From Cenococcum geophilum 1.58 (lineage: Eukaryota > Ascomycota > Dothideomycetes > Gloniales > Gloniaceae): DNA of 64,000 nt. The translations under genes were made by a program, and so were the position numbers. The number at the start of each line of letters is the position of its first letter. Within the stretch, counting starts at the first letter, position 1. Where the stretch lies: positions 1,084,330-1,148,329 of the forward strand of contig KV748203.1 of assembly GCA_001692895.1 (NCBI GenBank). The letters are read 5' to 3'. The notes below the pieces were generated by a model that searched no databases, was not told where the DNA came from, and saw nothing but the letters and a program-made list of their open reading frames with translations. Below are positions 49,308 to 62,329 of the stretch, in pieces.

Positions 49308-50800
49308 ACTAGTACTATTTCTTACTATTAGCTTACCTACTATTAGCTCGTCTACTACTAGCGCCTTAGCGGCTCGCGCTACCTATTTATTAACACTAGC
49401 CCTCGTAACCCCCTTTTCTTCTCCTTAGCTTAGAATATTTATTAAATAGTAATTTATAAGCTTTAGTTTAGAGGCATTTATGCGAGCCGTTATATTATAC
49501 TAAGCTCTCCCTATATTGCCTAGGAAGGCCTTAATAATATCCTACCCTAAAAGAAAACCCTTATCTATAACAACGCGTTAATACGTTATACTTAGACACT
49601 AAAGTTACTCTATATTACCTAGGAAGGCCTTAACAATATTCCACTTTATAAGCTAGACAGGACTAGACCTATACCCCTAAAATTAAAACCAAAGCATATA
49701 ATACTAATAAACCCTAAGAAGCTAATAATAGTACCTAAAGCTAGCTTATCTAAAAGAGCTGCCTTTATTTAAGAGGAACCTAAGATCTAATTAGGATTAG
49801 AAATTAAAGATAATAATAACGTTATATATATACGTAAGCAGATTCGCGCCCTTATAGCTAGCTAGAAAGCCAATTATATTAAGGTAAGAAATATATAAAA
49901 GACTCTATAAGAGATTCTAGAAAGCCTTACGGCCCTATAAAATAGCCTAGCTTCCCTTTCTTAAAGCACTAGCCGACCTATTTACTTAACCAAATATAAT
50001 ATACTAGGGAGTATAGATATAATTATAAAGTAATTAAAGCCTATTAAGCTCCCTAACCCCTAACCACTATTTAACGGGATAGACCCTACCTTTAAGAATT
50101 AGAGGATTTAAGTATAAGAAAAGCTCCGCGTTAACTATAACTATTTTCTTTCTAAAGAAGCTAAAATGCTCTACCTTTTTAGTTGAACCACTAGGGATGC
50201 CTAACGGCACCTTTAAGTCAAGTTTAAGGACAAGTCCCCTGTCCGATTTATATTTATTAATAAAATAATATAGTACCTAGCGGCTATCTATATTAACCTA
50301 AATAAAGTATAGGATACCTAGTATAACAATAATCGCCTAATAATAAAACCGAACTAACCCTTTACTAAATTTTAAACTTAATTTCTATACCTTATAATAA
50401 TAATAATAATATTCAATTACGCTGTTGCGGCTCCTATTAGGGTCTATATAGCGGGTCTATCTAGGTATATATAATATATATAAGAGGGAAACCGTGCTAC
50501 TATCTAGAGCCGGATAAAACCTCTCCTTCTACTGTTATATGGCCTATATAGCCTCTCTTCTAATTAATAACTGCTAAGCACGCGTAGATGTCTCCTTAAG
50601 GCGCTATAGAAAAGCCATCTTAATGCGTACTCCTAGGTCCGTCCAGTAAGGTATATAGCTAGGCCTAAGTTTTATTCCTAGCTACTCCGGTTATCTAGGT
50701 AGGGTATAGGCCAGCAGCCCATAAGGCTAGCAGTATAGAAGGTTAGTAGTAAGGAGGTAGACGTAGGACGGTATCGTAGGACCACCCTATAACACCTTAT
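49308..50800 (+). mobile_element. gag-like LTR-retrotransposon remnant and flanking AT-rich sequence
   Basis: Between about 49.8 and 50.4 kb the plus strand reads like a fungal retrotransposon Gag: text such as DPTFKN, VQEKLRVNYNYF, KEAKMLYLFSRTT, FKDKSPVRFIFINKIIQYL and NRLIIKPNQPFTKF. No LTR, protease or pol was found with it, so it is a broken fossil of unknown superfamily. 50.4-50.8 kb is unidentified. Confidence 0.55.
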
Positions 50801-50814
50801 ATACGCCCCTTACC

Positions 50815-51062
50815 AAATTTTACTAAATTCTACCATATTCTATTTTTACTGCAATATCTATAATATCTATAATTTTCGCAGTATCCGTAGCTTCTGCTAA
50901 ATTCTACTAAGTTCTGCTAGCTTACTAAATTCTACTAAATTCTACTAAATTATTAACTTCTACCAACTTCTGCTAATTTTTGCTAACTTCTGCTAACTTA
51001 CTAAATTCTGCTAAGTTCTATTAAGTTCTACTAAGTTCTGCTATGTCACTAAGTTCTGCCAG
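50815..51062. repeat. degenerate TTCTGCTAAST-type tandem array
   Basis: About fifteen imperfect copies of a 10-15 bp unit around AAGTTCTGCTAACT. The same unit is in the LTR of gypsy element 4 and next to the LINE A/B junction. Confidence 0.75.
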
Positions 51063-52577
51063 ATTATTAAAGCACTTCTTAGCCTCCTTTATTCGCCCTA
51101 GTTAGCTCTCTAGCTAATAATAGGTATAGTAGGAGATCCGTCTGTATAAACCAGTCTATAACCGCCTTAGTAGCCTTTAGCTTAGCTAGGAGCTCCCTAT
51201 ATAAGGACGTTCCGGCGCGGTAATATATTTCTACTTAGCTAATAGTATACCTAGGGCAGAACACCACTACGTGTATTATTAATTATTAGTTATAACTGTA
51301 TAGGTAGGCCGAAGTTAGGTATCCTGGTACTTTTTAGTGGTAAAGGTATTTATTAAGCCCTATATATTCGGTTTTAAGCAGTATATTAATTATGCTCTCT
51401 ACCTTAATAAGCCTTATATAGCGTTTAAAAACCGTCTTACTCTATAGCTCGGCCTAGGCCGTTATACGTTAAGTAAGCGTACTCTAGTACTTTTCCTACT
51501 CCCTTTTCCACCATTCTTTAAACGCCTCTTTTACCCTAGTCCTTCTACTCTTCCTATACTGCGCTTTAAATAGTTCCGCTAGCTATACGTCTATCCCTAT
51601 AATAGCAGCCGCTATTCTCTTAAGCTTATCCCGTCTAGTAGGCTGTATTAATAGCTTCGTTCTAGGCTAGAGCTAATAGGCTATCGTGGCCCGTATAGTG
51701 TTGCACTCCCTCTTAATATACTCTCTTACTAGTCCTTCCCGCGTCCTCTCTGTGTAGGCTACAGCTAGCTCTTTAAGGTATATCTAGAGCGGCGGAAACC
51801 CTATCTCGTACTCCAGTACTACTATTAGCGTTAATTTATACGCCCCCATAATAGTGCGGAGGTATAGGTTCTATACTATACCTAGCTAGCGTAGCTTAGT
51901 TTTACTTATCTCCTTAGGCTTTATCCACTTCGATGGCGAATATTAGGTACTATATCCGTATAAGATTGCCGGCTAGACCATAGCGGAGTATACCGTCCGC
52001 GCCTTCTAAAAGGAGGCGCCCCATATAGAGGCCGTAAGCTGGGTTAGTACAGCTATTTAGGTAACCGTCTTCGCCTTAACGATATTAATATGCAGTCCCT
52101 ATTTAAGCTTTAAGTTAACCTATACCCTTAATATATATAGGTTACTAACTAGGCCTTCTATAAAGCCCTATATATAACTAAGGCCTTTATATTAAACTTC
52201 TTATAACTCCTTATAAGGTAAATAAGGTGGTACTTTTTAGGGGTAAAGACTACCCTATACCTACGTGCCTACGTTATATATACTTTATATACCCTCTTTA
52301 GGGCTCTATAGTTCTTCTCCGTGGTCTTACTATATATTAGTATATTAGAGTTATTAACAAACCCAAACGCCGTAGTAGTGCCCCCTTATAGCTCTAGTAG
52401 GAGCGTATAGGCAAAGAAGAGAAATAGGATTAGTAATAGCGCTAAGCCTTAGGGTATACTAGTGTTCGTCTATATTATTTGTGCCATATATCCTCTAATT
52501 AAGAGTCTTATTATTTAATCCTTAAGGAAGGACTTTATAAACTATACTATCCAGTAGGGCACAGCCTAGGCCTTTAT

Positions 52578-53002
52578 TATTACGGACCTTATATCGGCAG
52601 TAGTAGAACTACTAAGGAGAGACATAAACAGACTAGTGGTAGAAGCTTAGGAGGAGCTGGAACCAGTTAAACTATGGGACGAAGGGTAGCCGAGTTATAT
52701 AACATGTTACGTTACCAGTTTAGTACGTAGAAACGTGGGAACGTAGGAATATGGGCGACGTACTAACGTACTGGCGTACCGACGTACTTAGTTATTACTA
52801 TAGGAAGGAGTTATATATTTAAAGGACCACGGTTCCTACCTAGATAGTTCCTTTCTTTATAGTGAATCTCAGAATATAATTAGAGTTAATCTATTAGGCA
52901 ACCACTCTACTAGTTATATTTAAGTTATTAACTATTATTATTACCTATATACCTAGCCTATTAACAAGTCCACCGTAGTTCCTACTATAAGGCTTTGTTA
53001 CA
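52578..53002 (+). repeat. 5' LTR of chromovirus 3
   Basis: 425 bp, matching 59860-60284. It contains several ACGTAC-type repeats in its U3-like part. Confidence 0.9.
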
Positions 53003-56000
53003 TATTTACTATCTAGTTATAGTATTAATAAAAAAGAGTTAAATAACATGCCACTAAAAGCAGCAGTTATAACGCCATTAATAGTAGTAACTACCTTAAG
53101 AACGAGTGGAGATACAAGTATGCAAGATACTGATTCGCAACTAGTTACGGTTGGATAGTTATAGAAAATAATTAATCAATTAAATAATAATAATAAGATA
53201 CTTAAAGAAAGACTTAATGTGGTTAGAGCAGTAAAGATTAAGCTACCATTAATTAAGAGATTCTTAGGTAAGAAGTTAAAGCTTAAGGGATTTCTAATAT
53301 AGATATATTTTAAGGTTATATAAGAGGTAGTAAAGCTACTAATATTTATGGACTAAGTAGCGTATACAGGACTATTTCTAACAGGATGAGCACTAGAGTA
53401 GTTTAAGCTATATCTTACGGAGATATAAGCTAATAGCATAAGTACTACTAATTAGAAAGTGCGGTTTATATTCTTTAGTTAAGAAGGGTTTACGGAACAG
53501 CTAATATAGATATTTAGAGACCTAGAGGCAACAACTATAGCAGAAAAAAAGTTACAGAACTTATTATAAAGGGCTTTAGCAATTAAGTATATAATATAGT
53601 TTTAAACACTTATAATATAGGTTAAATAGAATAATAAGGCGCTTATAGCATAGTATAAGTAAGGGCTTAAAGCAAATGTACAGAATGTAATTATCTTAAT
53701 AGAAGATACAGACACCTTATAAGAGTTAATAGATTAAGTAATAAAGATTAATAATAGGATCTACTAACGGGAACTAGCTAAGAAAGGGTAAGATAGAGTT
53801 CTATAGTTATATAAGGTATAGAGCACGTAATAACCAATATAGAGTTAAAAACTATAGAATAGTGGACTAGAGCTAATGGACCTAAGCGGTACTAAAAAAT
53901 CTAAAAAGTGGAAATAACTATGGAAACCTAGAGGTTAAGAATTAAGTAATTATAGGACTATAGAGTATAGGCCAAACTAAGGATTTTAGTAGAAGAAGAC
54001 GTTTAAGCGGACTCTATAGCAGAATAAATGGTTTAAAAACGGAGCTTGCATAAATTACGGAAAATAGGGTTATTTTACCAGGAACTATAAAGATGGTTAG
54101 AGATACTATACGGTAAAGGAAACTAGATTAGTAGAAGATATATACGTATAGAGGGACAATAGTATACTATAAGGAACAAAAGAATATTTAATTAGAAGCT
54201 TTACGTTTTGTTATAATAATATATACCTAATTTATAAGGACGCTAAGTATGGCATAAGCTATTAGCTATAAGAGCTAAAGTTAAGAGGACTTAGAGGAAC
54301 TAATAAACTAACACACAGATTAGATATTAAGGACAATAAGTTTAATATAGGTAAAGCGTTTACTAACAACAAGGTAATAAGGGCGGTTTACTAAAAACAT
54401 ATAGGCCTTAGAGAAATTACATTAGAAGTAGAAATTATATCAGCTATAAAAACTAGGATAGTAGCGGAGATTAAAACTCCATTAAATACGATATCTATCG
54501 CTTTATAAGATAGCAGGAGTAGTATCTATACAGGATTAAGCAAGCTTAAGACAGAAGCTAGTACTAGCTTACCACTTAATAAAGGCAAAAGGCTACAGGT
54601 CTAAGACTTTTAAGACGAGATAAGGAAGGATTTAGACTCGTAAAACGCGACAAGGATAGCTTAAGAACCCACGACGGACGATAACTAATAGGAAAGGGTA
54701 ATAGCTTAGTTTAAGTATATACAAATAAGCCAGGGATAAAGATTCCTAGGAAGCCAAGATTTCGAAGAATAAATAAGGTCTATAACAATTCTAGGTAAAC
54801 GTAGTGTTTAGCCTAAAGATTAAAAAGTTAATACTATAATTAAGAAGTAAGAAGACTTTAAGGATCTAGCTATAAGACGCAAGCATTAAGAAACTATAGA
54901 AGAATTTAGAGTAAGAATTATAGTATAGTAAGAGGAGAAACTAGATATAAGATCTAGTACGCCAGAATATATAAGGGATAGAGCACCTATACAAAAAGTT
55001 ATAAATAGGCTAAGGGTAGGAACACTAGGAGCTAAATAGTTAAACAAACTGGAAGAAGAGGAAGATATAGGAGTTCTAACTAGATTCGCAGAATGACATA
55101 CTAAAGGTTATAACGATGTAGTAATAAAGAGATATTTCCTTATAGATAGGTTGTATACGCTTATAGAGCTATACCGCAAGTGGTATAGGCAGCGAAGAAA
55201 TAACGAGTGGGAAGATTTTTGTATATGGCTAGATAAAAGAGCTATACTAAATTAAGTAATGTTAAAATAACAGATAGGTTATATTAAAGGAGCTTTAATT
55301 ATAATAGCAAGAAATCTAAAAGAATAGGCTGTAGACTAGAGAGAAATAATATAGATATTAGTACTAGCGAATAATATAGTAATACCCAGATTAATACGGT
55401 ATAGGTTTAAACTTAAAGACGAAGATAAGTTATAAGTTAACCTAAGACACTAAGCGTATTACACATTAGTATAGATTATATATGTAAATAATATATATAA
55501 TATATATAGGGCACTAAAGGACAGAATCCGTAGATACCCTATAAGAATATATTAGGTACTAGATAAAAGAAAGTATAAAGATACTAAGTATATATATAGC
55601 TGGCATCTAGTAGAAGTTTAGGAGTTAGGTAACTTAATACTTTAACTAGGAAGATTCCTTACGGAAGAATACCTAGATAAATAATAGTGGTGGAAATACC
55701 TAGAGAATATATGTTTATAGTATATTAAGAAAAAGAAATAAACTAAGTATTAGCTAAAAGTGGACTAAGTATAAATAGGATCTAGTAGCTAATAGTTAGG
55801 AAAAGTAGAGGCCTACGGAACTAAAGGGAGCTAGTAGTAGAGCCTTAGACCCTTAAAGGAATTTAAGGATAACACCTAAATTTATAAGTTAAATAGTAAG
55901 ATTAACAGTTTAAGGTATTGGTAGACAGTGGAGTAATAAGAAACTATATCTTACTAGTAGTAGTAAAAAGGATGGGGTTACTATATAAACAAAAAGAGCA

Positions 56001-59000
56001 CCCTTATTTATTAGTTACAATTTTAGGAGATCTAATAGCCTATAAAGGAGGCATTATTAATCTTAAAATAGGACCTATTTAGATAACCATTAAAAGGAGA
56101 CAAATTGAGATGTCCATTAATATCCTACTATTAGGACGGGATAAAGCAGTTTTAGGAATGCCTTAGTTATAGGAATATAATCTAAAGATTGATTGGATTA
56201 TAGGTTAGGTCAATATTAGAGATACTTAACGCCGTAAGACGTAATAATAAGCCAAAATAGTATAGTATTAAGTAGGGGCGACCTATAAAGAAACAGATAA
56301 AGGACTAGGTTATATACCAAAAAGATACTATAAGTACGGCAAGAAATTATAGTCACTAGAAAGTGAAAAGCTATTAGAGTATATAGTATAGGATTATAAA
56401 ATAGAGTTAAAACTAGAAATAAGTCTAAAGTTCTTTTTAATCTATAAGCTGACCGAAGAAGAGTTAAGAGCTTTAAAAGAGTTTGTCTAGGAAAATCTAT
56501 AAAAGGGATACATCCGACCATTATAATTATTAGCAGGATATTTAGTACTGTTCGTACTAAAGAAAAATAGAAAACTTAGGCTATATATTAACTATAAACA
56601 GTTAAACAGCATTACCAGAAAGGATAGGTATCCTTTACCCTTAATTAGCGAAATCTAAGATAGAATAAGTAATGCGCAAATCTTTACGAAGATAGATCTA
56701 AGATGGGCGTATTATTAGATTAGAATTAAGGAAGGCGACAAATAAAAGACAGCCTTTAGGTTAAAGGAAGGACTATATAAACTATTAGTTATATAATTCG
56801 GGCTTATAAACACACTAGTGACGTTCTAAAAGCGGATTAATAGTATATTAGGAGAATACCGTAATAAGTTTATTATAGTATACCTTAATAATATTATTAT
56901 CTACTTAATAAGTAAAGAAGAACACGAAGAACACGTTAAATAGGTCTTAAGGAGACTATAAGAAGAATAAATGCTAGTAGCAATTAAGAAATGCGAGTTC
57001 TCTACTAGGAAGACCAATTTTATAGGATTTATTATTAAACTAGGTTATATTAGTATGGACCTAAAGAAGATAGAAGCTATAGTAAGTTAGTAAGAACTAG
57101 AAAACGTTACGCAGTTAAGATTATTTTTAGGGTTTTGTAACTACTATAGGAGGTTTATAATATAATAGTTGAAGAATATTAAACCCTTTACTAGGCTTAT
57201 GAAGAAGGAGAAACTATAGGTATAGGGAAAGAAGTAAAAAAGGCTATTTTAAGAACTTAAGGAATTGTTTACCTAGGAACCAATCCTTAAAATCTACTAA
57301 TTAGGGTTAGACATAGTTGTAGAAATAGATATATTAGACTTTACACTAGGAGTATATTTACTATAGAGGTATAAGGACGTATGGCATCCAGTAGCATACT
57401 ATAGTTAGAAGATAACACTACTAGAGTTAAACTATAACATCTATAATAAGGAGTTATTAGGTATAGTTACAGCACTTAAAGAATAAAGAGAATTCTTATA
57501 AGGTATAAAAAAGCTATTTATAGTTAAAACGGATTATAAGAACCTAATAGGGTTCCTAATAACAAAAGAACTTAATTAGAGATAGGTTAGATGGGCAGAG
57601 ATGCTTATAGAATACTATTTTAAGATTTAGTATACTAAGGGTATAGAAAACATATAAGCAGACGCTTTTAGTAGAAAAGCTAAACTATAGAATAATAAGA
57701 AACTATTAGGGGTAATGTTACAAAAAGACAAAGACAGATTAATTAGATATAATTATCCCAAAATTACAGCAATAAGAGAAATTAGTTAGACCCATAAAGT
57801 ATTAGAGAGTGTATAGTTATAAAGGATTTAAGAAGTATAGAGTAAGGATCTAGAAGCAGATTAATATAAGAACTAAAAGGCAACCTATATTTTAAGATCT
57901 ATTATAGAGGAGTTTATTAAAGAGTTCTATAAGGGAATAATATAAGGACACAACGGAGCTATAGGCTTAGTGTTAAGACTCCAAAAGGAGTACATTATTA
58001 ATAAAATCTAGAGACTAGCGAGATAAGTTATAAAGGAATATCTAGATTATTAAAGAAATAAACTAATAAGATATAAGCTATATAGAGGGCTATAACCAGT
58101 TAAAATACTAGAGAGACTATAGGAGGTTATATTATAGAACTTTATCGTAAAGTTACTAAAGTTAAGAGACCCTATTACTAGGTAAGATTATAACACAATT
58201 TTAGTAATAGTAGACAAGCTAATAAAGTGGGGATACTTTATAGCATGTATAGAAGAAATCTTAGTAGAGGATGTCGCTAGAATCTATGTTAAAGAAGTGT
58301 TTATAAGACATAGAGCACTAATAAAGATTATATTAGACAGAGATTTAAGATTTGTAATAGTATTTTAGGAGGTATTCTTAGCTGAATAAGGGGTTCGCGT
58401 AGTAACATTAATAGCGTATTATCTACAAACAGACGGTTAAACGGAAAGATTAAATTAGATACTAGAACAATACCTAAGGCATTATATTAACTATATACAG
58501 AATAATTAGGTATTACTATTACCAGTTATATAGTTTAAATATAATATAACACTATAGAAAGGGATAGGCATATTACCTTTTAAGGCGAATTATAGATACG
58601 AGCTAAGAACATTATTATTACCACATTAAGTAAAAAAGATGAGTAGTATAGCTAAATAAAGAATAGAGATATTAATAAATCTTTATGCATACCTTATAGA
58701 TATAGCTAAGGTAGTATAGTAAAGAATAAAGAAATACTATAATGCTAAGAGATCTAAGGGACTAGATCTTAAGGAGGGAGATAAAGTATAGCTACTACAC
58801 AAAAATTTTAAGAGTTAATAACTAAGTAAGAAATTGGACTACGTTAGACTAGGACCTTTTAAAATTATATAAAAATTTTTACCGGTTATATTTAAGTTAG
58901 ACTTACTAGCTAAAATAAAGATCTACCCTATATAGCACATTGCAATACTAGAGCCAGTATACGGGAATATTAAGCTATTAGTTTACGAGGCAGATATATA

Positions 59001-59859
59001 TAGAAGATAAAAGGAAGACAAATAGTAAGTTTTAAAGATTGTTAGTTATAAGGATATTGACGACAAAATATAGTATAAGGTAAAGTAGATAGGCTATAAT
59101 AAGACTACCTAGGAGCTATTAGATAACCTAAAAAACGCTATAGAAAAGGTATAGGAGTATTAAAAGAGAATAGGTTAGGTAATATTAAGAAGGAGCTAAA
59201 GATAAAGGGATTAGTTAAGGGCGATAGACGAGCCGGATTATCTATAAAATCTATTACTGGCGTATAAACTGTTTCCGCCTCTTTTAGAACGAAATCTATT
59301 TTAGCCTTTTTAGCCTTAAGCTTACAAAGACCTTATTTAGTAAGCTTTAACTCCTTAAAATAGACTTTTTTACGAACCTACTTAAGCATTAAGGATCTGC
59401 AACTCCTTAAAACGTAAACGCTAAAACTTAGCTAAGGTACGATCTTATTTATCGCGTAAGGACTAAAGTTTATTACAGGTAGTAGAGAGTTAGTCTTTTA
59501 ACTTCTTAGCAGCGGATTAAATCTAAGGCCCTATAATAAATTTAGTATAGTACTAGATGATTATAAAGAATTACAAGACGCGTATACTTAGCGTAGGAAG
59601 AAGGTTAGTAACCGGATAGAGCCGTAATCGCAATATATACTAACTTCTTCTCCGCATAATAAGAATAGGACGGCATAACTTTACCTAGTAAAAGTATAAG
59701 AGTTACTAGCTAGTTATAATGATTAGACATAGAGGATCTAATAGGAGGTATTAGGAATAATAAAGGTTATTAAATTAAAGACGGGAATGCCACACCTCTA
59801 ATAGACGACTTAGAGATGTAGGATATCTTTAAGGATAAAGATAAAGAGGTGGGGGATAG

Positions 59860-60284
59860 TGTTACGGACCTTATATTAGCAGTAGTAGAACTACTAAGGA
59901 GAGATATAAATAGACTAGTGGTGGAAGCTTAAGAGGAGCTAGAATTAGTTAAACTATAGAATAAGGGGTAGCTGAGTTATATAATATATTACGTTACTAG
60001 TTTAGTATATAGGAACGTGGGAATGTAGAAACGTAGGCGATATACTAACGTACTAGCGTACTAACGTACTTAGTTATTACTATAGGAAGGAGTTATATAT
60101 TTAAAGGACCACGGTCCCTACCTAGATAGTTCCTTTCTTTATAGTAAATCTTAGAATATAATTGGAGTTAATCTATTAGGTAACTACTCCACTAGTTATA
60201 TTTAAGTTGTTAACTATTATTATTACCTATATACCTAGCCCATTAATAAGTCCACTGTAGTTCCTACTATAAGGCTTCGTTATA
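59860..60284 (+). repeat. 3' LTR of chromovirus 3
   Basis: Starts TGTTACGGACC just after a purine-rich AAAGAGGTGGGGGATAG. It is followed by the TTTAT duplication. Confidence 0.92.
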
Positions 60285-61559
60285 TTTATATTATAGATTA
60301 TTCTTTTATAAAAGACTTAGTTAAAGGCCCTAGAAATATTAAGGCTAAGTAATAAGGCTATTAGGTTTAGGTTACTCCTTTACACTATATATATCTGTTA
60401 GGTTAGCAGTTCTAGCGCTATCTATATTAAGCGCCTTAGCCTTACTCCTATCTAACTAGCTAGTAGTATACCCATCTCCTCCGCAATTCTAGATAGCTGG
60501 CCTACTACTATTCTCTTAAGTAGCTTCCTAATGGTGTTAAGCAGCGCAATTAGCTGGTAGGCCTTTACCGTAGTATAGGACGGCTTCTACGGTTTCCGGA
60601 GGACTACTATAATAGAGTCTTTAAACGGCTTTAGGTAATATCCAATTGCTATATAGCTGCTAAAGAGCTTAGCCAGCGCTAGGGCTAGCTGCTCTCCGCA
60701 CGTCTTAAGGAATCAATTAGTGATCTTTTTTAGGCCTAGGGCCTTATTAGGGGCAAGCCCCTTTAGGGCTATAATGATGTCCTCCTCTTTAACTACTTCC
60801 TTTACCGTTTACGGCTCTAGGTATATAAAGCCTGGTTAGGTAGTTATATATTAGCTAGTAATATAGTAGAGTTTAATATACCTACTTATCTAGGCCTCTA
60901 CCCTAGTTTTCTAGTACTTTAGTCCTAGTCTATAAGTAGTTAGCTGCTACTACCCATAACACGGGAAATTTCACCAGTTCTCTCGGGTATTTTATAATAG
61001 GATTGGCCTAAGTACTAGTCTGCCCCCTAGCAGTCTATATAAGAGTCTCCTCCTAAAGTTAGTATACTTTTACACGGCTTAAGAGCCTTCTATAGCCTCT
61101 AGTTTTACGCTTCTCTTTATTATTTCCGCTAGCGCGGGTATAAGCTACTATTTATAGGGGTCGTAACTCCCGTCTTACGCGCCTACTGGCGTAATCCTAT
61201 AAGGGCGTTATGGCTGCATCCTGCAATATAGCTAGGTATACCTTTTATAGTCAAGGCCTAGCTAAAGCCTCTCCCGCCTAAGTAACTCCTATTTGCTTCT
61301 TAAGCGTACCTCACTAGTATACTACCCTAGCGAGCAGTCCCGTCTATTAGTACACTAATATACGTATCTATTCTCTTAAGCCGCGTAGTAGTCTCTCTAG
61401 CTAGGACGTAATTCTACCTACCTACTAGGTGCACTAGGGGTTAGAGCCTAGCTAAGGGGTAAGGTCCCTAGAGCTAGTAGTAGTACTACTAGTTCCCGTT
61501 TCGCGTTGCCTATAAAAGTCTCCTTATAATAGGCCGACCGTGTCTTATAGGAGGGGGCT

Positions 61560-62329
61560 ATAGAGACGCTAGGTCCCGTGCCAGGTAACCTACTTCCCCC
61601 TCTCCTACTAACTAAGCTTATGTCCCCCCTTTATATAAGCTGGCCTATGTCTTTAACTATTAAGTCCTTATACGACTGGCCTGTGTTTCCTTAGAGCCTC
61701 CCCTATATATATGCGCAGGTTGCGTGCACCACGCCTATTAAGACCCTCCTGTAAGTCACCTATAGGTTAACCGTAAGTCGAACGCTATAGGGCCTTCGAA
61801 GCTGGCCTGTGTTTCCGCTGCCTAGAGCTTTGCCCGTGTTTCCACCTCGTTAAGCCGTCTGGTCGCCGTCGTGTCGCTATCGCGTCGCTATCGCGTCGCT
61901 ATCCAGGTCGCGCGCACTACGCCTATTAAGACCCTCTTTTAAGTCACCTGGGTGTATCGGATACTAGATAGGCCCTTATAGAGGGGCCTTAATAAGTTCT
62001 CTAGGCAGGGCCTTAATAAGTTTCGTACAAGGTGCCTGCGACGCGTTAACCTTAACAAGTTCTTATAAAAAGAGGTTCCCTACGCCCTCGCCACGTTTCC
62101 TTTACGATCTCAGAGCTAGTGCAAGCCTAAGGGTGTCCTATTGTACGCCTAGGGCGCGTCTATATCAACTGGCTAAGTAAGGCCAGTTTCGGGCCTAGCT
62201 GCGAGCCAGGTAGTCGTATATTGGGTGGTTTTCATATCCTAGTTTCCCTTAATAGACCTCCCTAGATGGTAGAACAAGAGCTCTAAGCGGAGGCAGTAAG
62301 GCTCCTGGTGTCGTTGGGGGCGATACATT
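61560..62329. repeat. less-mutated patch with short tandem and direct repeats
   Basis: GC content rises and CpA/TpG return. Direct repeats include a 46-bp unit (61716-61761 and 61904-61949, ACGCCTATTAAGACCCTC core), CTGGCCTGTGTTTCC (61676-61690 and 61802-61816), an 11-bp GTCGCTATCGC repeated three times (61873-61904), and GGGCCTTAATAAGTT twice (61984-62022). No protein frame is recognised. It may be the 5' region of LINE copy C or a separate insertion. Confidence 0.5.

Larger units (their letters stand above)
52578..60284 (+). mobile_element. Ty3/gypsy chromovirus 3, complete ends
   Basis: Two 425-bp LTRs (52578-53002 and 59860-60284) with TTTAT duplicated at 52573-52577 and 60285-60289. The same layout as chromovirus 2: gag from about 53.05 kb (MPLKAAVI...), knuckle near 54.05 kb, protease about 55.9 kb, RT 56.5-57.1 kb, RNase H, integrase 57.9-58.7 kb, chromodomain about 59.05-59.17 kb, then about 0.7 kb without an assigned product. 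The internal region aligns with chromoviruses 1 and 2; the LTR is a different subfamily, shared with the remnant at 16064. Whole in outline, with dozens of breaks. Confidence 0.93.
50800..61560 (-). mobile_element. LINE copy C (Tad-like), split by chromovirus 3
   Basis: Minus orientation, in two pieces joined at the TTTAT target of the LTR element: 61.56-60.29 kb and 52.58-50.80 kb. The right piece reads as the RT start (ALKGLAPNKALGLKKIT, YLKPFKDSIIVVLRKP, YQLIALLNTI-KLL, ALELLT near 60.4-60.8 kb). The left piece continues with the DD-box region (TTAFGFVNNSNILIYSKTTE, about 52.3 kb), WARRYRVVFTPKKYHLI and RNase H-like text. The RT family differs from copies A and B. Both ends are uncertain: the left end is drawn at the satellite-like TTCTGCTAA region and the right end where the composition changes. 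Confidence 0.72.

Noticed and set aside
50815-51062. CRISPR-like array
   Set aside because: Units are 10-15 bp, imperfect, without regular spacers, and lie in fungal transposon DNA.
56216-56521. 101-codon minus frame
   Set aside because: Antisense to the protease-RT linker of chromovirus 3.
61873-61904. Telomere or subtelomere repeat
   Set aside because: The 11-bp unit GTCGCTATCGC is not TTAGGG-like and occurs only three times.
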